A program made the translations under genes and the position numbers. Source: an uncultured bacterium (lineage in GTDB: Bacteria > Cyanobacteriota > Vampirovibrionia > Gastranaerophilales > Gastranaerophilaceae). Taken from it: a stretch of 64,000 bases of DNA. The stretch lies in the NCBI GenBank assembly GCA_949285255.1, contig CASDXV010000002.1, forward strand, positions 62,001-126,000. Reading direction: 5' to 3'. Positions 1 through 8,802 of the stretch are shown here, piece after piece (position 1 is the first letter of the stretch; each line of letters starts with the position of its first letter). The notes under the pieces are model-generated. The model was not told where the DNA came from and did not search any database. It worked only from the letters and a program-made list of their open reading frames with translations.

Positions 1-2523
1 ATTAATATCTGCAAGGTATTTAAGCTTGCTTAAATCGCTTTCTTCTTCTACCATATGAACAAGCAGCCTTACATCATCTTTTTTTACACCTTTTGAAAAA
101 CCGTATTGATAAAGGTCTTCATCATCATTTATTTTAGTAAAATTAACTACTTTGTATTCTCTGCCGTCAGATGATTTCTCGACAGGAATTTTTGCAGGCA
201 TTACTACCTCTGTTGAATAAACAGCATTACCGCTTTGATTAATTTTATCTGTTTTATCTTGTATAGGCTGCATTCTATATGGGTTTAAACCGTCACAGTA
301 CTGACTGAAAAGAGATGAACCTACGCCTAATAAATCGGCTCTGGCGAATATTTGTGCAACTTTAAAATCCTGAGGTCTTCTAAACATAAAAGCAGGAGTA
401 TCAGCGTCACAACATCCGGTATTGTAGTCTTCAAACCAATGGTGATTTTTTATTAATTCAAAAACTCTATCTGAAATTTCAGAGCCGATATTTAGTTTAT
501 CGAGTATAGATTTTACATAATAAGCGCTTGTATTCTGATGCCCCCTATCCACGACGCCATCAGCCTTACCCAAGTCATGAAAAAGCGCCATTAACTTGAG
601 AGAAGTTCTCGAGGTAGGATTAAGCTCTTTATACATAGGATTTGAAATACAACTGTTTAATACAACAAGGGTGTGTATGTCATTTGAATAGATGTGTGTT
701 GGGTTTTGGGGTTTTCCTATTGAATTTATAAACTCGGGAAAAGCTGAAATGATTGTATTTAGACAATCATCGAGTTCACTTGAGCCTGTTTGGGCTTTAT
801 TTGAGTGCAAAAAATTATAAGTTATATCATACACAGCCTTTTCTTGAGGAGAATTTAAATTGAGTTTATTTAATCTTAAAAGACCGTTATAACCCGTAAT
901 TTCATCATTTTTAATAACGGGAATTATACCGAGTTTAGAGTATACTTCCTCCCTTTTTTGCTTATCAAGGGTTTTTGTCAGTTTATTTAAGTCATCTATG
1001 TAGGCATTTCTGGAATACGACAATGGTATACCGCTTTTACCAAATGACCTTATAAGCCTGTCGTTTTCTATAAGCACATTTTCAAAATTTGTTAAAGAGG
1101 GGTCATAGCCATCTTTTGCGCTTTCTGCTACAGGCACATTTGACAAGAATTTCTGAAAAAGCCTTACTACATTTACTTTTGGTACATCTATTGCAACATC
1201 GGAACCCATTAAAGAAGCCTCAAGAGATAGTGCCGCTTTTTCAAAATAAGGGTCTTTAATGTTCAATATTTCAAATTTGTCCCTTATACCCTTAAACTTT
1301 GATGCCATCTCGATACGTTTGATTAACGGCAGGTCAAAAGTGTTTGAAATAGAGTAAATATCAATATAAGCGCGTCTTTCATCCCAGTCCAAGAATTTAG
1401 TGTTTTCAAAAAGCTTATCTGCAGTTTTATCATCCATATTAACAAGTTTTACAACATCATCAACAAAAAGCGGGGAAGAGTATCCGACAATACTTGGCAC
1501 TCTTTGTGCGCCTTTATCTATATAATTAATTGCGCGATTAAATTTTATTTCATCAAGTTTTGCAAGGGACAAAATATCATATGCGCTTATATAATCATTT
1601 TCTTGTACCCTTGAATCAATATACACTTTAGCCCTTTGCATTTGTTCTTCATCTAAATCAGACAGCTCATCAAGTCTGTTTAGCTCTATTGCAACAACGT
1701 TTTTAAAGCAGTCTTGAAGATTCATAAAATACTTAGCCTTTTCCCACTTGTCTTCTTTTGCCAATGCCAAATTTTTAATAGAGTTTGACGCACCATAGAA
1801 GCTCAAGAATGTCTTTTCCTCAAGTGCTTTGTAGTATCCTAAAAGCTCTTCCATGCGAGCTTTAACCGTTTCAAAGTCGGTATCAGTGTGCATAATATCT
1901 TTAATTGCAGAACCGCTCAGCTTTTCCTTGAAACATTTTTTAAAATCATCATTATATTTTTTCAGATATTCAAGTTTTCTAAAATACTCTTCATCCCCAT
2001 TTACCATATCAAAAAAAGATTCACTAAAAGCATAATCATCACAATATGGAGCAATTTTTTTAATCTGCTCTTTATCTAAAATAGGAACAAGGGGGAAAGA
2101 ATCTAAATCAACAGCATCAGGAAGAGAAATTTTTGAAAAATTCTCGATATTTTTACCATAAATTTCAAGTTCTTTTTTACCTAAAGAAAGTAAATCAAGA
2201 CCATGTTCATTTAGCTCTTTAACTATTTCTTGAGGTGTGGAGTTTTCATAGTATTCCATGATGGTTTTTGCAAAGTAGTCTTCATCACCCGAGATAGCCT
2301 TAAACAATTTTTTTAAAAGTTCAATCTGTCCAATTGTTGCATTTGGCAGCTCAAGATAATCCCTTACCCACTTATCAAGCTTTGGGTCAGACTTACCGTT
2401 TAGTGCCAGAGGACTCTTTTGAGATTTTTCAAAGGCGTCTTTAGCGCAAAATACAACCGGCAAAGACTTTTTTGGAGTTTTATCTTGTTTTATGGTATAA
2501 AAATCTATCGGCTTTACGTTCAT
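1..2523 (-). CDS. Large HD-domain protein (C-terminus beyond window)
   Basis: An open frame of 841 codons runs from the ATG at 2523 to the window edge without a stop, so the C-terminus is missing. About 640 residues of mainly charged helical sequence precede an HD-type metal-dependent phosphohydrolase signature: the HDLGK motif at residues 649-653 and further histidines at about 662 (HQNTS) and 694-695 (NHHWF). HD domains hydrolyse nucleotides or phosphoesters; the substrate cannot be read from the sequence. The N-terminal long domain matches nothing I recognise. The N-terminus (MNVKPIDFYTIKQD) has no signal peptide. The gene points away from the polysaccharide island and is separated by 43 bp from the FkbM gene upstream of it on the same strand. 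HD assignment is good; any function beyond that would be a guess. Confidence 0.75.
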   Translation of the reverse strand, partial: MNVKPIDFYTIKQDKTPKKSLPVVFCAKDAFEKSQKSPLALNGKSDPKLDKWVRDYLELPNATIGQIELLKKLFKAISGDEDYFAKTIMEYYENSTPQEIVKELNEHGLDLLSLGKKELEIYGKNIENFSKISLPDAVDLDSFPLVPILDKEQIKKIAPYCDDYAFSESFFDMVNGDEEYFRKLEYLKKYNDDFKKCFKEKLSGSAIKDIMHTDTDFETVKARMEELLGYYKALEEKTFLSFYGASNSIKNLALAKEDKWEKAKYFMNLQDCFKNVVAIELNRLDELSDLDEEQMQRAKVYIDSRVQENDYISAYDILSLAKLDEIKFNRAINYIDKGAQRVPSIVGYSSPLFVDDVVKLVNMDDKTADKLFENTKFLDWDERRAYIDIYSISNTFDLPLIKRIEMASKFKGIRDKFEILNIKDPYFEKAALSLEASLMGSDVAIDVPKVNVVRLFQKFLSNVPVAESAKDGYDPSLTNFENVLIENDRLIRSFGKSGIPLSYSRNAYIDDLNKLTKTLDKQKREEVYSKLGIIPVIKNDEITGYNGLLRLNKLNLNSPQEKAVYDITYNFLHSNKAQTGSSELDDCLNTIISAFPEFINSIGKPQNPTHIYSNDIHTLVVLNSCISNPMYKELNPTSRTSLKLMALFHDLGKADGVVDRGHQNTSAYYVKSILDKLNIGSEISDRVFELIKNHHWFEDYNTGCCDADTPAFMFRRPQDFKVAQIFARADLLGVGSSLFSQYCDGLNPYRMQPIQDKTDKINQSGNAVYSTEVVMPAKIPVEKSSDGREYKVVNFTKINDDEDLYQYGFSKGVKKDDVRLLVHMVEEESDLSKLKYLADIN

Positions 2524-2566
2524 ACTATTTTAAAAACAAAAGAAAAATAATATTTGCACCATAAAA

Positions 2567-3706
2567 TCAATACAGTTCAGAAGGTATTGCATATAAAACA
2601 GTCTCCAGCTTATTTTCGCTATAATGCCCGAGTCTGAAGATATAATCTTTAAGGCTTTTAGCTAAAAATACGGGTATATCAAGAAACTGTTCATTGGAAT
2701 GATAAATAGAAACTGCAAGCTGCGGCCTTTGAGCAACAATTGTCTTAAGCCCTCCCTTAAGCGCATTTATCTCTGAATTTTCAACATCCATTTTTATAAA
2801 ATCAATTTTAATATCTCTATTTGCAGCAAAATTATCAATAGTATCTGTCTTTATGGTTATTATTCTTTGCGGTCTGTTGAAATCCGTTTTAACCGATACT
2901 ATTCCTGAGCCTATTTTTGCTTCAAGTTCTTCGCGAAATTCTATTTCCGTTTGCTTATCCCAAAGTCCCTTAGAAATAATTTCTATACGGCTTTCTCTTT
3001 TTATAATATCTTCTAAAACAGGAGCTTTAAAAGACTCATAACAGGGCTCAAAAGAATATACTTTCTTGCAGTTTGGAAATTTTTTCAAAAACATTAAAGA
3101 AAACAGTCCGTCATAAGCTCCTGCATCTACAACCGTCTTTATTACTTTTTGATTAATATGTTCAAAATAATGCTTAATTGAATAAGAATTACCTGAACCG
3201 TAACCTCTTATAATTTCGCTGTGATTTTCTCTAAAATATTTCCCTATATTCTCATTGTCATGATTTTTAAATCTGCATTCTGCCAGCAAACTGTATAATT
3301 TTTTGTCTTCTTCAAAATCAAAAACATCCAAAACCTTTTGACTATCAGGCATTTTAAGAACAGATGCGCTAATCTCATCAAAAGATTTTTTATCTATCTT
3401 TATTACATTTTTTACTCCCATAGACTCAAGCAAAAGCTCCAGATAATATCTTGAAGTATACGATGTAACTATTGCGGTATCTATTTCATCAACCCTATCA
3501 AAAACTTCAGTCGGTTTATATACCGGTATATTTAACATTTGAGCGCTCTTGTTTGAATCTAAAAAAAACAAAATGTTTATATCTTTTCTATATTCTTTTA
3601 TCAACTCAAACATTTTAACCGCTATATTATTAGAGCCGTAAATACATACATTTGCCCCGTTTTTAATACCTTTAATCAACTCCAGAGTATTTTTAAAACA
3701 ATTCAT
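2567..3706 (-). CDS. FkbM-family methyltransferase with N-terminal Rossmann-like module
   Basis: 379 residues. Residues 16-75 form a Rossmann-like module (NVCIYGSNNIAVKMF, then LFFLDSN), of the kind that precedes many surface-sugar enzymes. Residues 190-345 are a class I SAM-dependent methyltransferase of the FkbM type: motif I DAGAYDG at 194-200, SFEP at about 218-221, and FIKMDVENSE at 303-312. FkbM enzymes O-methylate sugars or polyketides and are common in capsule, LPS and S-layer glycan clusters. The start has a clear GAGGG Shine-Dalgarno in a 63-bp gap shared with the divergent paralogue at 3770. The two proteins share domain order and a near-identical C-terminal tail (RPQ-A-SIYH ... 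LGHYS ... ETVLYAIP), so they are duplicates. Family assignment is firm; the acceptor sugar is unknown. Confidence 0.85.
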   Translation of the reverse strand: MNCFKNTLELIKGIKNGANVCIYGSNNIAVKMFELIKEYRKDINILFFLDSNKSAQMLNIPVYKPTEVFDRVDEIDTAIVTSYTSRYYLELLLESMGVKNVIKIDKKSFDEISASVLKMPDSQKVLDVFDFEEDKKLYSLLAECRFKNHDNENIGKYFRENHSEIIRGYGSGNSYSIKHYFEHINQKVIKTVVDAGAYDGLFSLMFLKKFPNCKKVYSFEPCYESFKAPVLEDIIKRESRIEIISKGLWDKQTEIEFREELEAKIGSGIVSVKTDFNRPQRIITIKTDTIDNFAANRDIKIDFIKMDVENSEINALKGGLKTIVAQRPQLAVSIYHSNEQFLDIPVFLAKSLKDYIFRLGHYSENKLETVLYAIPSELY

Positions 3707-3769
3707 AAACCCTCACCGTAAAATAATAAAACACGATAATTATAATACAAATTATGTTATTATTTTTTT

Positions 3770-4891
3770 ATGTTTAAAAAATATTTAACCGATTTTAATA
3801 AAAACTCTACAGTTGCAATATACGGCACTAACTACTTTGCCCTTAATATACTTAACTGCATAAAAAACAAACGGCCGGATATAAAGGTTGTTTTTATATC
3901 AGACAATACAGGCAACAACTTTATTAAAAATGAAAAATTATACGAACTTTGTGAAATTGTTAACATTAAAAATTCAATTGAGTGTGTCATTATAGCTTCT
4001 TACTCTAAATTATTTGAAATAAAAGAATTCCTCAGCTATTTTAATATCGCATATAAAATACCGAGCAAAAAAGATGAGATATTTTTTAAAGTAGAAAAGT
4101 ATATAGAAAAACAAAAATCAGTACTTGATATATTTGAAAATGATGCTGATAGAACCCTATACAACATCCAGTGGAAATCAATATGCAGCGGGGATTATAA
4201 CAATAGCGAACAATATGTAAAAAATACCCACGGTATCTCAAGGTACACGCTTTTGAGAAATTATTCCAAACAGTATTTGGAGTTTATAAACAAAGATGCG
4301 ATAAAAAACATGATAGATGGCGGTTTTTTTAATGGCATAAACTCATTTGTTTTTAGACGAGAATTTAAAAATCTGGAAAAAATATATGCTTATGAACCGC
4401 TTTATGAAAAATTTAAAAATAAAAATTATGACCCGTTTATAAAAAACGACAAGCGAATTGAGATAATCCCAAAATGCCTTTGGTCTTGTTCTTGCGATAT
4501 AGAATTTTGCGAAAACCAAAACTACAACTCCGCCTCGCGGATACTGGGGACAAAAGGGGCTGATTTTGTAAAATCATTTGAAAACACTCAAATCCTGCCC
4601 GCTGTATCAATCGATGAAGAAAAAGACAAACAAAATCTGCCAAAAATTAACTTCATTAAACTGGATGTGGAAGGCTCAGAGCTCAATGTGTTAAAAGGCG
4701 GGTCGTTAACGATAAAAAAAGAACGCCCGCAAATGGCAATATCAATATATCACACCATTGATGATTTCATTAATATCCCGCTATACTTAAATGAAACTCT
4801 GCAAGATTATATATTTCATCTTGGACACTACAGCTACGACCTTTGCGAAACAGTGTTATACGCTATTCCCAAAGAGCTTATAAAAAATTAA
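3770..4891 (+). CDS. FkbM-family methyltransferase, divergent paralogue
   Basis: 373 residues with the same architecture as the divergent gene at 2567-3706: an N-terminal Rossmann-like module (STVAIYGTNYFALN, VVFISDN; residues 13-48), a linker containing VLDIFE, and an FkbM methyltransferase domain. Motif I is DGGFFNG at 183-189 rather than the usual D-x-GA-x-x-G, and a central NFIKLDVEGSEL motif is intact. The changed motif I may mean altered SAM binding or a different acceptor. A TATAAT at 3741-3746 lies upstream. It is the first gene of a plus-strand run that continues into the glycerophosphotransferases, so it probably decorates the same glycan. Membership of FkbM is clear from the second motif and from paralogy; activity is less certain. 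Confidence 0.8.
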   Translation: MFKKYLTDFNKNSTVAIYGTNYFALNILNCIKNKRPDIKVVFISDNTGNNFIKNEKLYELCEIVNIKNSIECVIIASYSKLFEIKEFLSYFNIAYKIPSKKDEIFFKVEKYIEKQKSVLDIFENDADRTLYNIQWKSICSGDYNNSEQYVKNTHGISRYTLLRNYSKQYLEFINKDAIKNMIDGGFFNGINSFVFRREFKNLEKIYAYEPLYEKFKNKNYDPFIKNDKRIEIIPKCLWSCSCDIEFCENQNYNSASRILGTKGADFVKSFENTQILPAVSIDEEKDKQNLPKINFIKLDVEGSELNVLKGGSLTIKKERPQMAISIYHTIDDFINIPLYLNETLQDYIFHLGHYSYDLCETVLYAIPKELIKN

Positions 4892-4899
4892 GGGGCTTT

Positions 4900-6195
4900 A
4901 TGTACATACCTTTTGAAACAATAGGCAAAACAATTGCACTTTTTTGTACAAAAAACGCAAAAAATAAAGTTTTAGATTATTTTATGGAACTAAAAACAGT
5001 ACAAAACTGCAAATATATTGAGAAAAACTATAAAAAGGTCATAAAAAAATTAAAAAAGGTAAAAAACAAAAGAAAACTAAGGGTTGCATTTTTATGCAGC
5101 GATGAAACAAAGTGGAAATGCGAAAGTCTTTTTAAATCGCTTGAAAAAAGCGAACATTTTAGTCCTTTTATTTTGGTCACAAAAAGCGATGCGCCCAAAA
5201 ACAGCAGTAAGCAAATGAACTCAAAAGAGGTTCTTGATGTTTACAACTTTTTTACTAAAAAAGGATTTAAAACATATTTTGCATATGACACATTGAAAAA
5301 TAAATTTATACCGATAAAAAAATTCAAACCGGATTTAATTTTTTACCAGCAGCCTTGGTATAATAATACACAACAAGGCCCTGTAGTGTCATCAAAATTT
5401 GCCCTTACATATTATGTGCCTTATTACATAACAAATGTTTCAAGCCCTATGGAGTATAACTTACGTTTTCACAGATACATACAGCACTACTATGTTTTAA
5501 ACGAAATTATTAAAGACTTTTATTCACAAAGAATGAAAAATAAAGGCAAAAACCTCAAAGTTGTCGGGCATACCCAGCTTGATTACTATTTAACAAATAA
5601 ATGCGCAAAGGATTGCAAAAACTATGTAATCTATGCGCCGCACTGGTCAATAAATTATCCTCAGGAAAACTATGCAACATTTGAATGGAACGGCAGGGAG
5701 ATATTGAATTTTGCAAAACAACACCCTGAAATAAACTGGGTTTTTAAGCCGCATCCGATTTTAAAACACAGATTATTGACACAAAATGTAATGACAGAGG
5801 ATGAAATAGAAAATTATTGGAACGAGTGGAAAAATGCTGGGCTTGTTTATGAGGGTGGAGATTACATGGAATTATTTACAAATTCAAAGGCAATGATATG
5901 TGACTGCGGTTCGTTTTTAACAGAATATTTGCCTGTGAATAACCCCCTTATAAGACTTGTTTCAAAAGATGCATATCCTTATAATCCATCCGCTCAAATC
6001 GTTGTAAGTGCATATTATAGCGCCTCTAACCTACAAGAGTTATATGAACTTTTAGATAAAGTTATTTTAAAAAACATGGATACAATGGAAGAAAAAAGAA
6101 AAGAAATAATAAAAAAACTTAATTTAAATTCCAATAATGCCGCACTAAACATACTAAACGACCTAAAAAATGAGCTTGACATCAAATATCCATAA
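4900..6195 (+). CDS. CDP-glycerol glycerophosphotransferase-like enzyme
   Basis: 431 residues of the TagB/TagF (Glyphos_transf) type, which transfer glycerol-phosphate from CDP-glycerol to a lipid-linked acceptor at the inner membrane. Typical elements are YAPHWSIN, the W-V-F-KPHP motif and the CDCGSFLTEYL motif near the C-terminus. I place the start at the ATG at 4900, which has AAGGGGC five bases upstream; a longer in-frame reading from 4843 would overlap the previous gene and lacks a ribosome-binding site. It is a close paralogue of the C-terminal part of the next gene (shared FYQQPW, NKGKNL, GHxQLDY, NYWNEW). A TagD-type cytidylyltransferase two genes downstream would supply CDP-glycerol. 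Whether it primes or polymerises cannot be decided from sequence. Confidence 0.85.
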   Translation: MYIPFETIGKTIALFCTKNAKNKVLDYFMELKTVQNCKYIEKNYKKVIKKLKKVKNKRKLRVAFLCSDETKWKCESLFKSLEKSEHFSPFILVTKSDAPKNSSKQMNSKEVLDVYNFFTKKGFKTYFAYDTLKNKFIPIKKFKPDLIFYQQPWYNNTQQGPVVSSKFALTYYVPYYITNVSSPMEYNLRFHRYIQHYYVLNEIIKDFYSQRMKNKGKNLKVVGHTQLDYYLTNKCAKDCKNYVIYAPHWSINYPQENYATFEWNGREILNFAKQHPEINWVFKPHPILKHRLLTQNVMTEDEIENYWNEWKNAGLVYEGGDYMELFTNSKAMICDCGSFLTEYLPVNNPLIRLVSKDAYPYNPSAQIVVSAYYSASNLQELYELLDKVILKNMDTMEEKRKEIIKKLNLNSNNAALNILNDLKNELDIKYP

Positions 6196-6227
6196 AAAGT
6201 ATATTATTCTTATGAAAGGGCGACTAA

Positions 6228-7913
6228 GTGGGTAGTGATTTTTCTAAATACGTTGAGGAGATAAATTTTAAATCTCAATATAGAAATTTGATTAAAAAAT
6301 TAAAAAATAAAAAAGTTTTAATATACGGAGCAGGCAGCTTTTTTCAATACATTAACAGCAACTATGACTTATCAGCTTTAGATATAGCAGGCATAAGCGA
6401 TTTAAAATTTGTCGAAGAAGAATACGGCAAGGATTTTTTAGGGTATAAAATCATACCTTTTTCAAAAATAAAATCACAAAAAATTGATGTAATTTTACTT
6501 ACAATACAACATTACAAAAAAGTTTGGCTGGATTTTGAAGCAAATTTATTCTACGAAACTGATTTTAAGATATTTCCACTGGCAAAACAAAATAAAGAAC
6601 TCGAGTCTAAAAATTTATACAGCCCAATAGTACTCCTTCACAGAGTCAACTGGAAAAAAATACTTAAAACCAAAAGAAAGCTGCCGATTTTGCTAACAGA
6701 ATTAGATTATATAAGCAAAATCAAAGCTATGGAAACGGTTGAACATAATTCAAAAAAAATATTATCCAAACTGCAAAAAAAGGTAAGAAAAAACAAAATA
6801 AAAGTTTGCTTTACTCTTCACCAGGCATCCAAATGGAAGTGCGAGACTATATATAAACTCTTGGATGAAAGCGAGCACTTTGAACCATACATAATTGTCA
6901 CCATACCCGACGTTAACAATCCCGACTATCCCAGTATTAAAAAATCCCACTTTGAGCAAACTGTGGAATTTTTCAAAGAAAGAAATTATAGAGTTATTGA
7001 AGGATACGATTGGAAAAAAAGACAATACATACCCTTTAAAAAATTTAAACCTGATATTATCTTTTATCAGCAGCCATGGGATGTACAAAAAAAACAAGCT
7101 CCTCTTGTGGCGTCAAAATATTCACTAACTTTTTATGTTCCGTATTTTATTGCAAATGCGGGTAATGAAATTGAATACGGGCTTGATTTTCATCTGCATT
7201 TATATCGTCACTACATTTTAAACAAGGAAATTTATGATTTTTATTCCTCAAAAATGTTAAACAAAGGCAAAAACCTAAGAATTACAGGGCACCCCCAGCT
7301 TGATTATTTTTATTTAAATAGAGACGAAATAGACAACGCGCAAAAAAAATATGTAATATACGCACCCCATTGGTCCATAAATGTGCCCGTTGAAAATTAT
7401 TCAACCTTTTTGTGGAACGGCAAATATATTTTAGAATACGCAAAGTCCCACCCTGAGATATCTTGGGTATTTAAACCTCATCCGATATTAAAATACAGGC
7501 TAAAGAATCAAAAAATTATGTCTGATGATGAAATTGAAAACTATTGGAATGAATGGGAAAAAATAGCAACAGTGTATGAAACAGGCGACTATATGGACTT
7601 TTTTAAGCATTCATATGCAATGATTACAGACTGCGGTTCATTTCTAACAGAGTTTTTCCTCGCAAAACAGCCTGTTATTCACCTTGTATCAAGCAATGCC
7701 ATTCCATATAACCCCTCGGCTGCAAAAATTGTAAAAACATATTATCAGGCACACAACATTGATGAGCTCGAAAATTTCCTAAAAACGGTTATAATAGATA
7801 AAAACGATTATTTAAAAGAAAAAAGACTTTCTTTGCTGCAAGAAATGAAACTTGACAGTTGTTATGCCGCAAAAAATATTGTTGACGACATAAAACAGGA
7901 ATTAAGGCTATGA
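6228..7913 (+). CDS. Rossmann-like module fused to CDP-glycerol glycerophosphotransferase
   Basis: 561 residues starting at a GTG with GAAAGGG upstream. Residues 1-125 are a Rossmann-like module (KKVLIYGAGSFFQ, then IAGISDLKF), nearly the same as the free-standing protein at 8317-8721. Residues from about 150 onward are a CDP-glycerol glycerophosphotransferase domain with YAPHWSIN, VFKPHP and TDCGSFLTEFF, paralogous to the gene at 4900. The stop overlaps the start of the TagD-type gene by four bases (ATGA), so the two are translationally coupled. Coupling of transferase and CDP-glycerol synthesis supports glycerol-phosphate transfer as the true chemistry. The role of the N-terminal module is unknown; nucleotide or sugar-nucleotide binding is a guess from the GAG motif. 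Confidence 0.85.
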   Translation: MGSDFSKYVEEINFKSQYRNLIKKLKNKKVLIYGAGSFFQYINSNYDLSALDIAGISDLKFVEEEYGKDFLGYKIIPFSKIKSQKIDVILLTIQHYKKVWLDFEANLFYETDFKIFPLAKQNKELESKNLYSPIVLLHRVNWKKILKTKRKLPILLTELDYISKIKAMETVEHNSKKILSKLQKKVRKNKIKVCFTLHQASKWKCETIYKLLDESEHFEPYIIVTIPDVNNPDYPSIKKSHFEQTVEFFKERNYRVIEGYDWKKRQYIPFKKFKPDIIFYQQPWDVQKKQAPLVASKYSLTFYVPYFIANAGNEIEYGLDFHLHLYRHYILNKEIYDFYSSKMLNKGKNLRITGHPQLDYFYLNRDEIDNAQKKYVIYAPHWSINVPVENYSTFLWNGKYILEYAKSHPEISWVFKPHPILKYRLKNQKIMSDDEIENYWNEWEKIATVYETGDYMDFFKHSYAMITDCGSFLTEFFLAKQPVIHLVSSNAIPYNPSAAKIVKTYYQAHNIDELENFLKTVIIDKNDYLKEKRLSLLQEMKLDSCYAAKNIVDDIKQELRL

Positions 7914-8320
7914 AAAAAGTGCTTACATACGGGACATATGACCTATTACATGTAGGACACATAAACATTTTAAAAAAAGCAAAAGAACTTGGTGACTACT
8001 TAATTGTAGGCTTATCGACCGATGAATTTAACGCCATAAAAGGAAAAAAATCATTCTACACCTATGAACAGAGAAAAACCATTCTTGAAGCAGTAAAATA
8101 TGTAGACTTGGTAATTCCTGAGAAAACTTGGGAACAAAAAACAGACGATGTTAAAAAATACAATATAGATATTTTTGTTATGGGTGATGACTGGGAGGGA
8201 AAATTTGACTTTTTAAAAGAATACTGCGAAGTTAAAATCCTGCCCCGCACTCCTGATGTTTCAAGCACATCAGCAAGAAACTATCTCGATGAAGCATATA
8301 AAACCCTTCTAAAATCCTAA
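7910..8320 (+). CDS. tagD: Glycerol-3-phosphate cytidylyltransferase
   Basis: 136 residues, close to the usual length of the family (about 130). It makes CDP-glycerol from CTP and sn-glycerol 3-phosphate. Visible nucleotidyltransferase motifs are YGTYDLLHVGHINIL (the HxGH site) at the N-terminus and RTPDVSSTSAR at the C-terminus, matching the RTxGxSTT signature of this enzyme. Start is the ATG overlapping the upstream stop. The only sensible consumers of CDP-glycerol in the window are the three glycerophosphotransferase-like genes at 4900, 6228 and 11590. The 3' end overlaps by 4 bp the convergent gene at 8317-8721. A related cytidylyltransferase (ethanolamine-phosphate or ribitol-phosphate) is possible, but size, motifs and context favour glycerol. 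Confidence 0.9.
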   Translation: MKKVLTYGTYDLLHVGHINILKKAKELGDYLIVGLSTDEFNAIKGKKSFYTYEQRKTILEAVKYVDLVIPEKTWEQKTDDVKKYNIDIFVMGDDWEGKFDFLKEYCEVKILPRTPDVSSTSARNYLDEAYKTLLKS

Positions 8321-8721
8321 ACCTTTTCAAAATAAAGTTTTAATAAGTATTTAAAAGTGGGCGAAAGAAGCGGTACTATAGGGATATTTTTGTTTTTTGA
8401 GTTTTTCAAAATATTGTTTTCTATAGATTTTGCAACATCCAAATCGTTAAGCAGTGCAATTATAATTACATCGCATTCAAACTCTTTCATATCATCAGGC
8501 GCTATTGCTCTAAACTTGGTCGTATTAGATGAAATATCGTTAGCAAATTTCATATCAGAAATTGCGACGATGTTTAAACCTGAAATATCATATTTTTTGC
8601 AAATTAAATCAAAAAATGTTCCCGCACCATAGATTAAAACTTTTTTACCTTTATATTTTTTTGCAATTTTATCTATCTGTCTTTGAGCGTTAATCTCTTG
8701 TAAATATTTTTCTAAATCCAT
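8317..8721 (-). CDS. Stand-alone Rossmann-like module protein
   Basis: 134 residues consisting of little more than the module found at the N-terminus of the protein at 6228: the stretch KKVLIYGAGTFFD, followed by YDISGL and AISDMKFA, corresponds residue by residue to KKVLIYGAGSFFQ, YDLSAL and GISDLKFV. GAGTFF resembles a dinucleotide- or nucleotide-binding glycine loop. No catalytic domain follows. It is the only minus-strand gene inside the plus-strand polysaccharide run, converging on tagD and sharing an 81-bp divergent gap with the glycosyltransferase at 8803. It could be a partner that acts in trans, or a fragment left by domain shuffling. The open frame is intact and has GAGG ahead of the ATG. 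Confidence 0.65.
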   Translation of the reverse strand: MDLEKYLQEINAQRQIDKIAKKYKGKKVLIYGAGTFFDLICKKYDISGLNIVAISDMKFANDISSNTTKFRAIAPDDMKEFECDVIIIALLNDLDVAKSIENNILKNSKNKNIPIVPLLSPTFKYLLKLYFEKV

Positions 8722-8802
8722 AATCAGCTATCCTCAAAGTTGCAACCGATACTAATTTTATTTTTTTATTATATAATAAATATTATTTTGCGGAGAAGAA
8801 TT

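Noticed and set aside
4843-4899. 19-residue N-terminal extension of the glycerophosphotransferase at 4900
   Set aside because: Overlaps the end of the FkbM gene and lacks a ribosome site, whereas 4900 has AAGGGGC just upstream.
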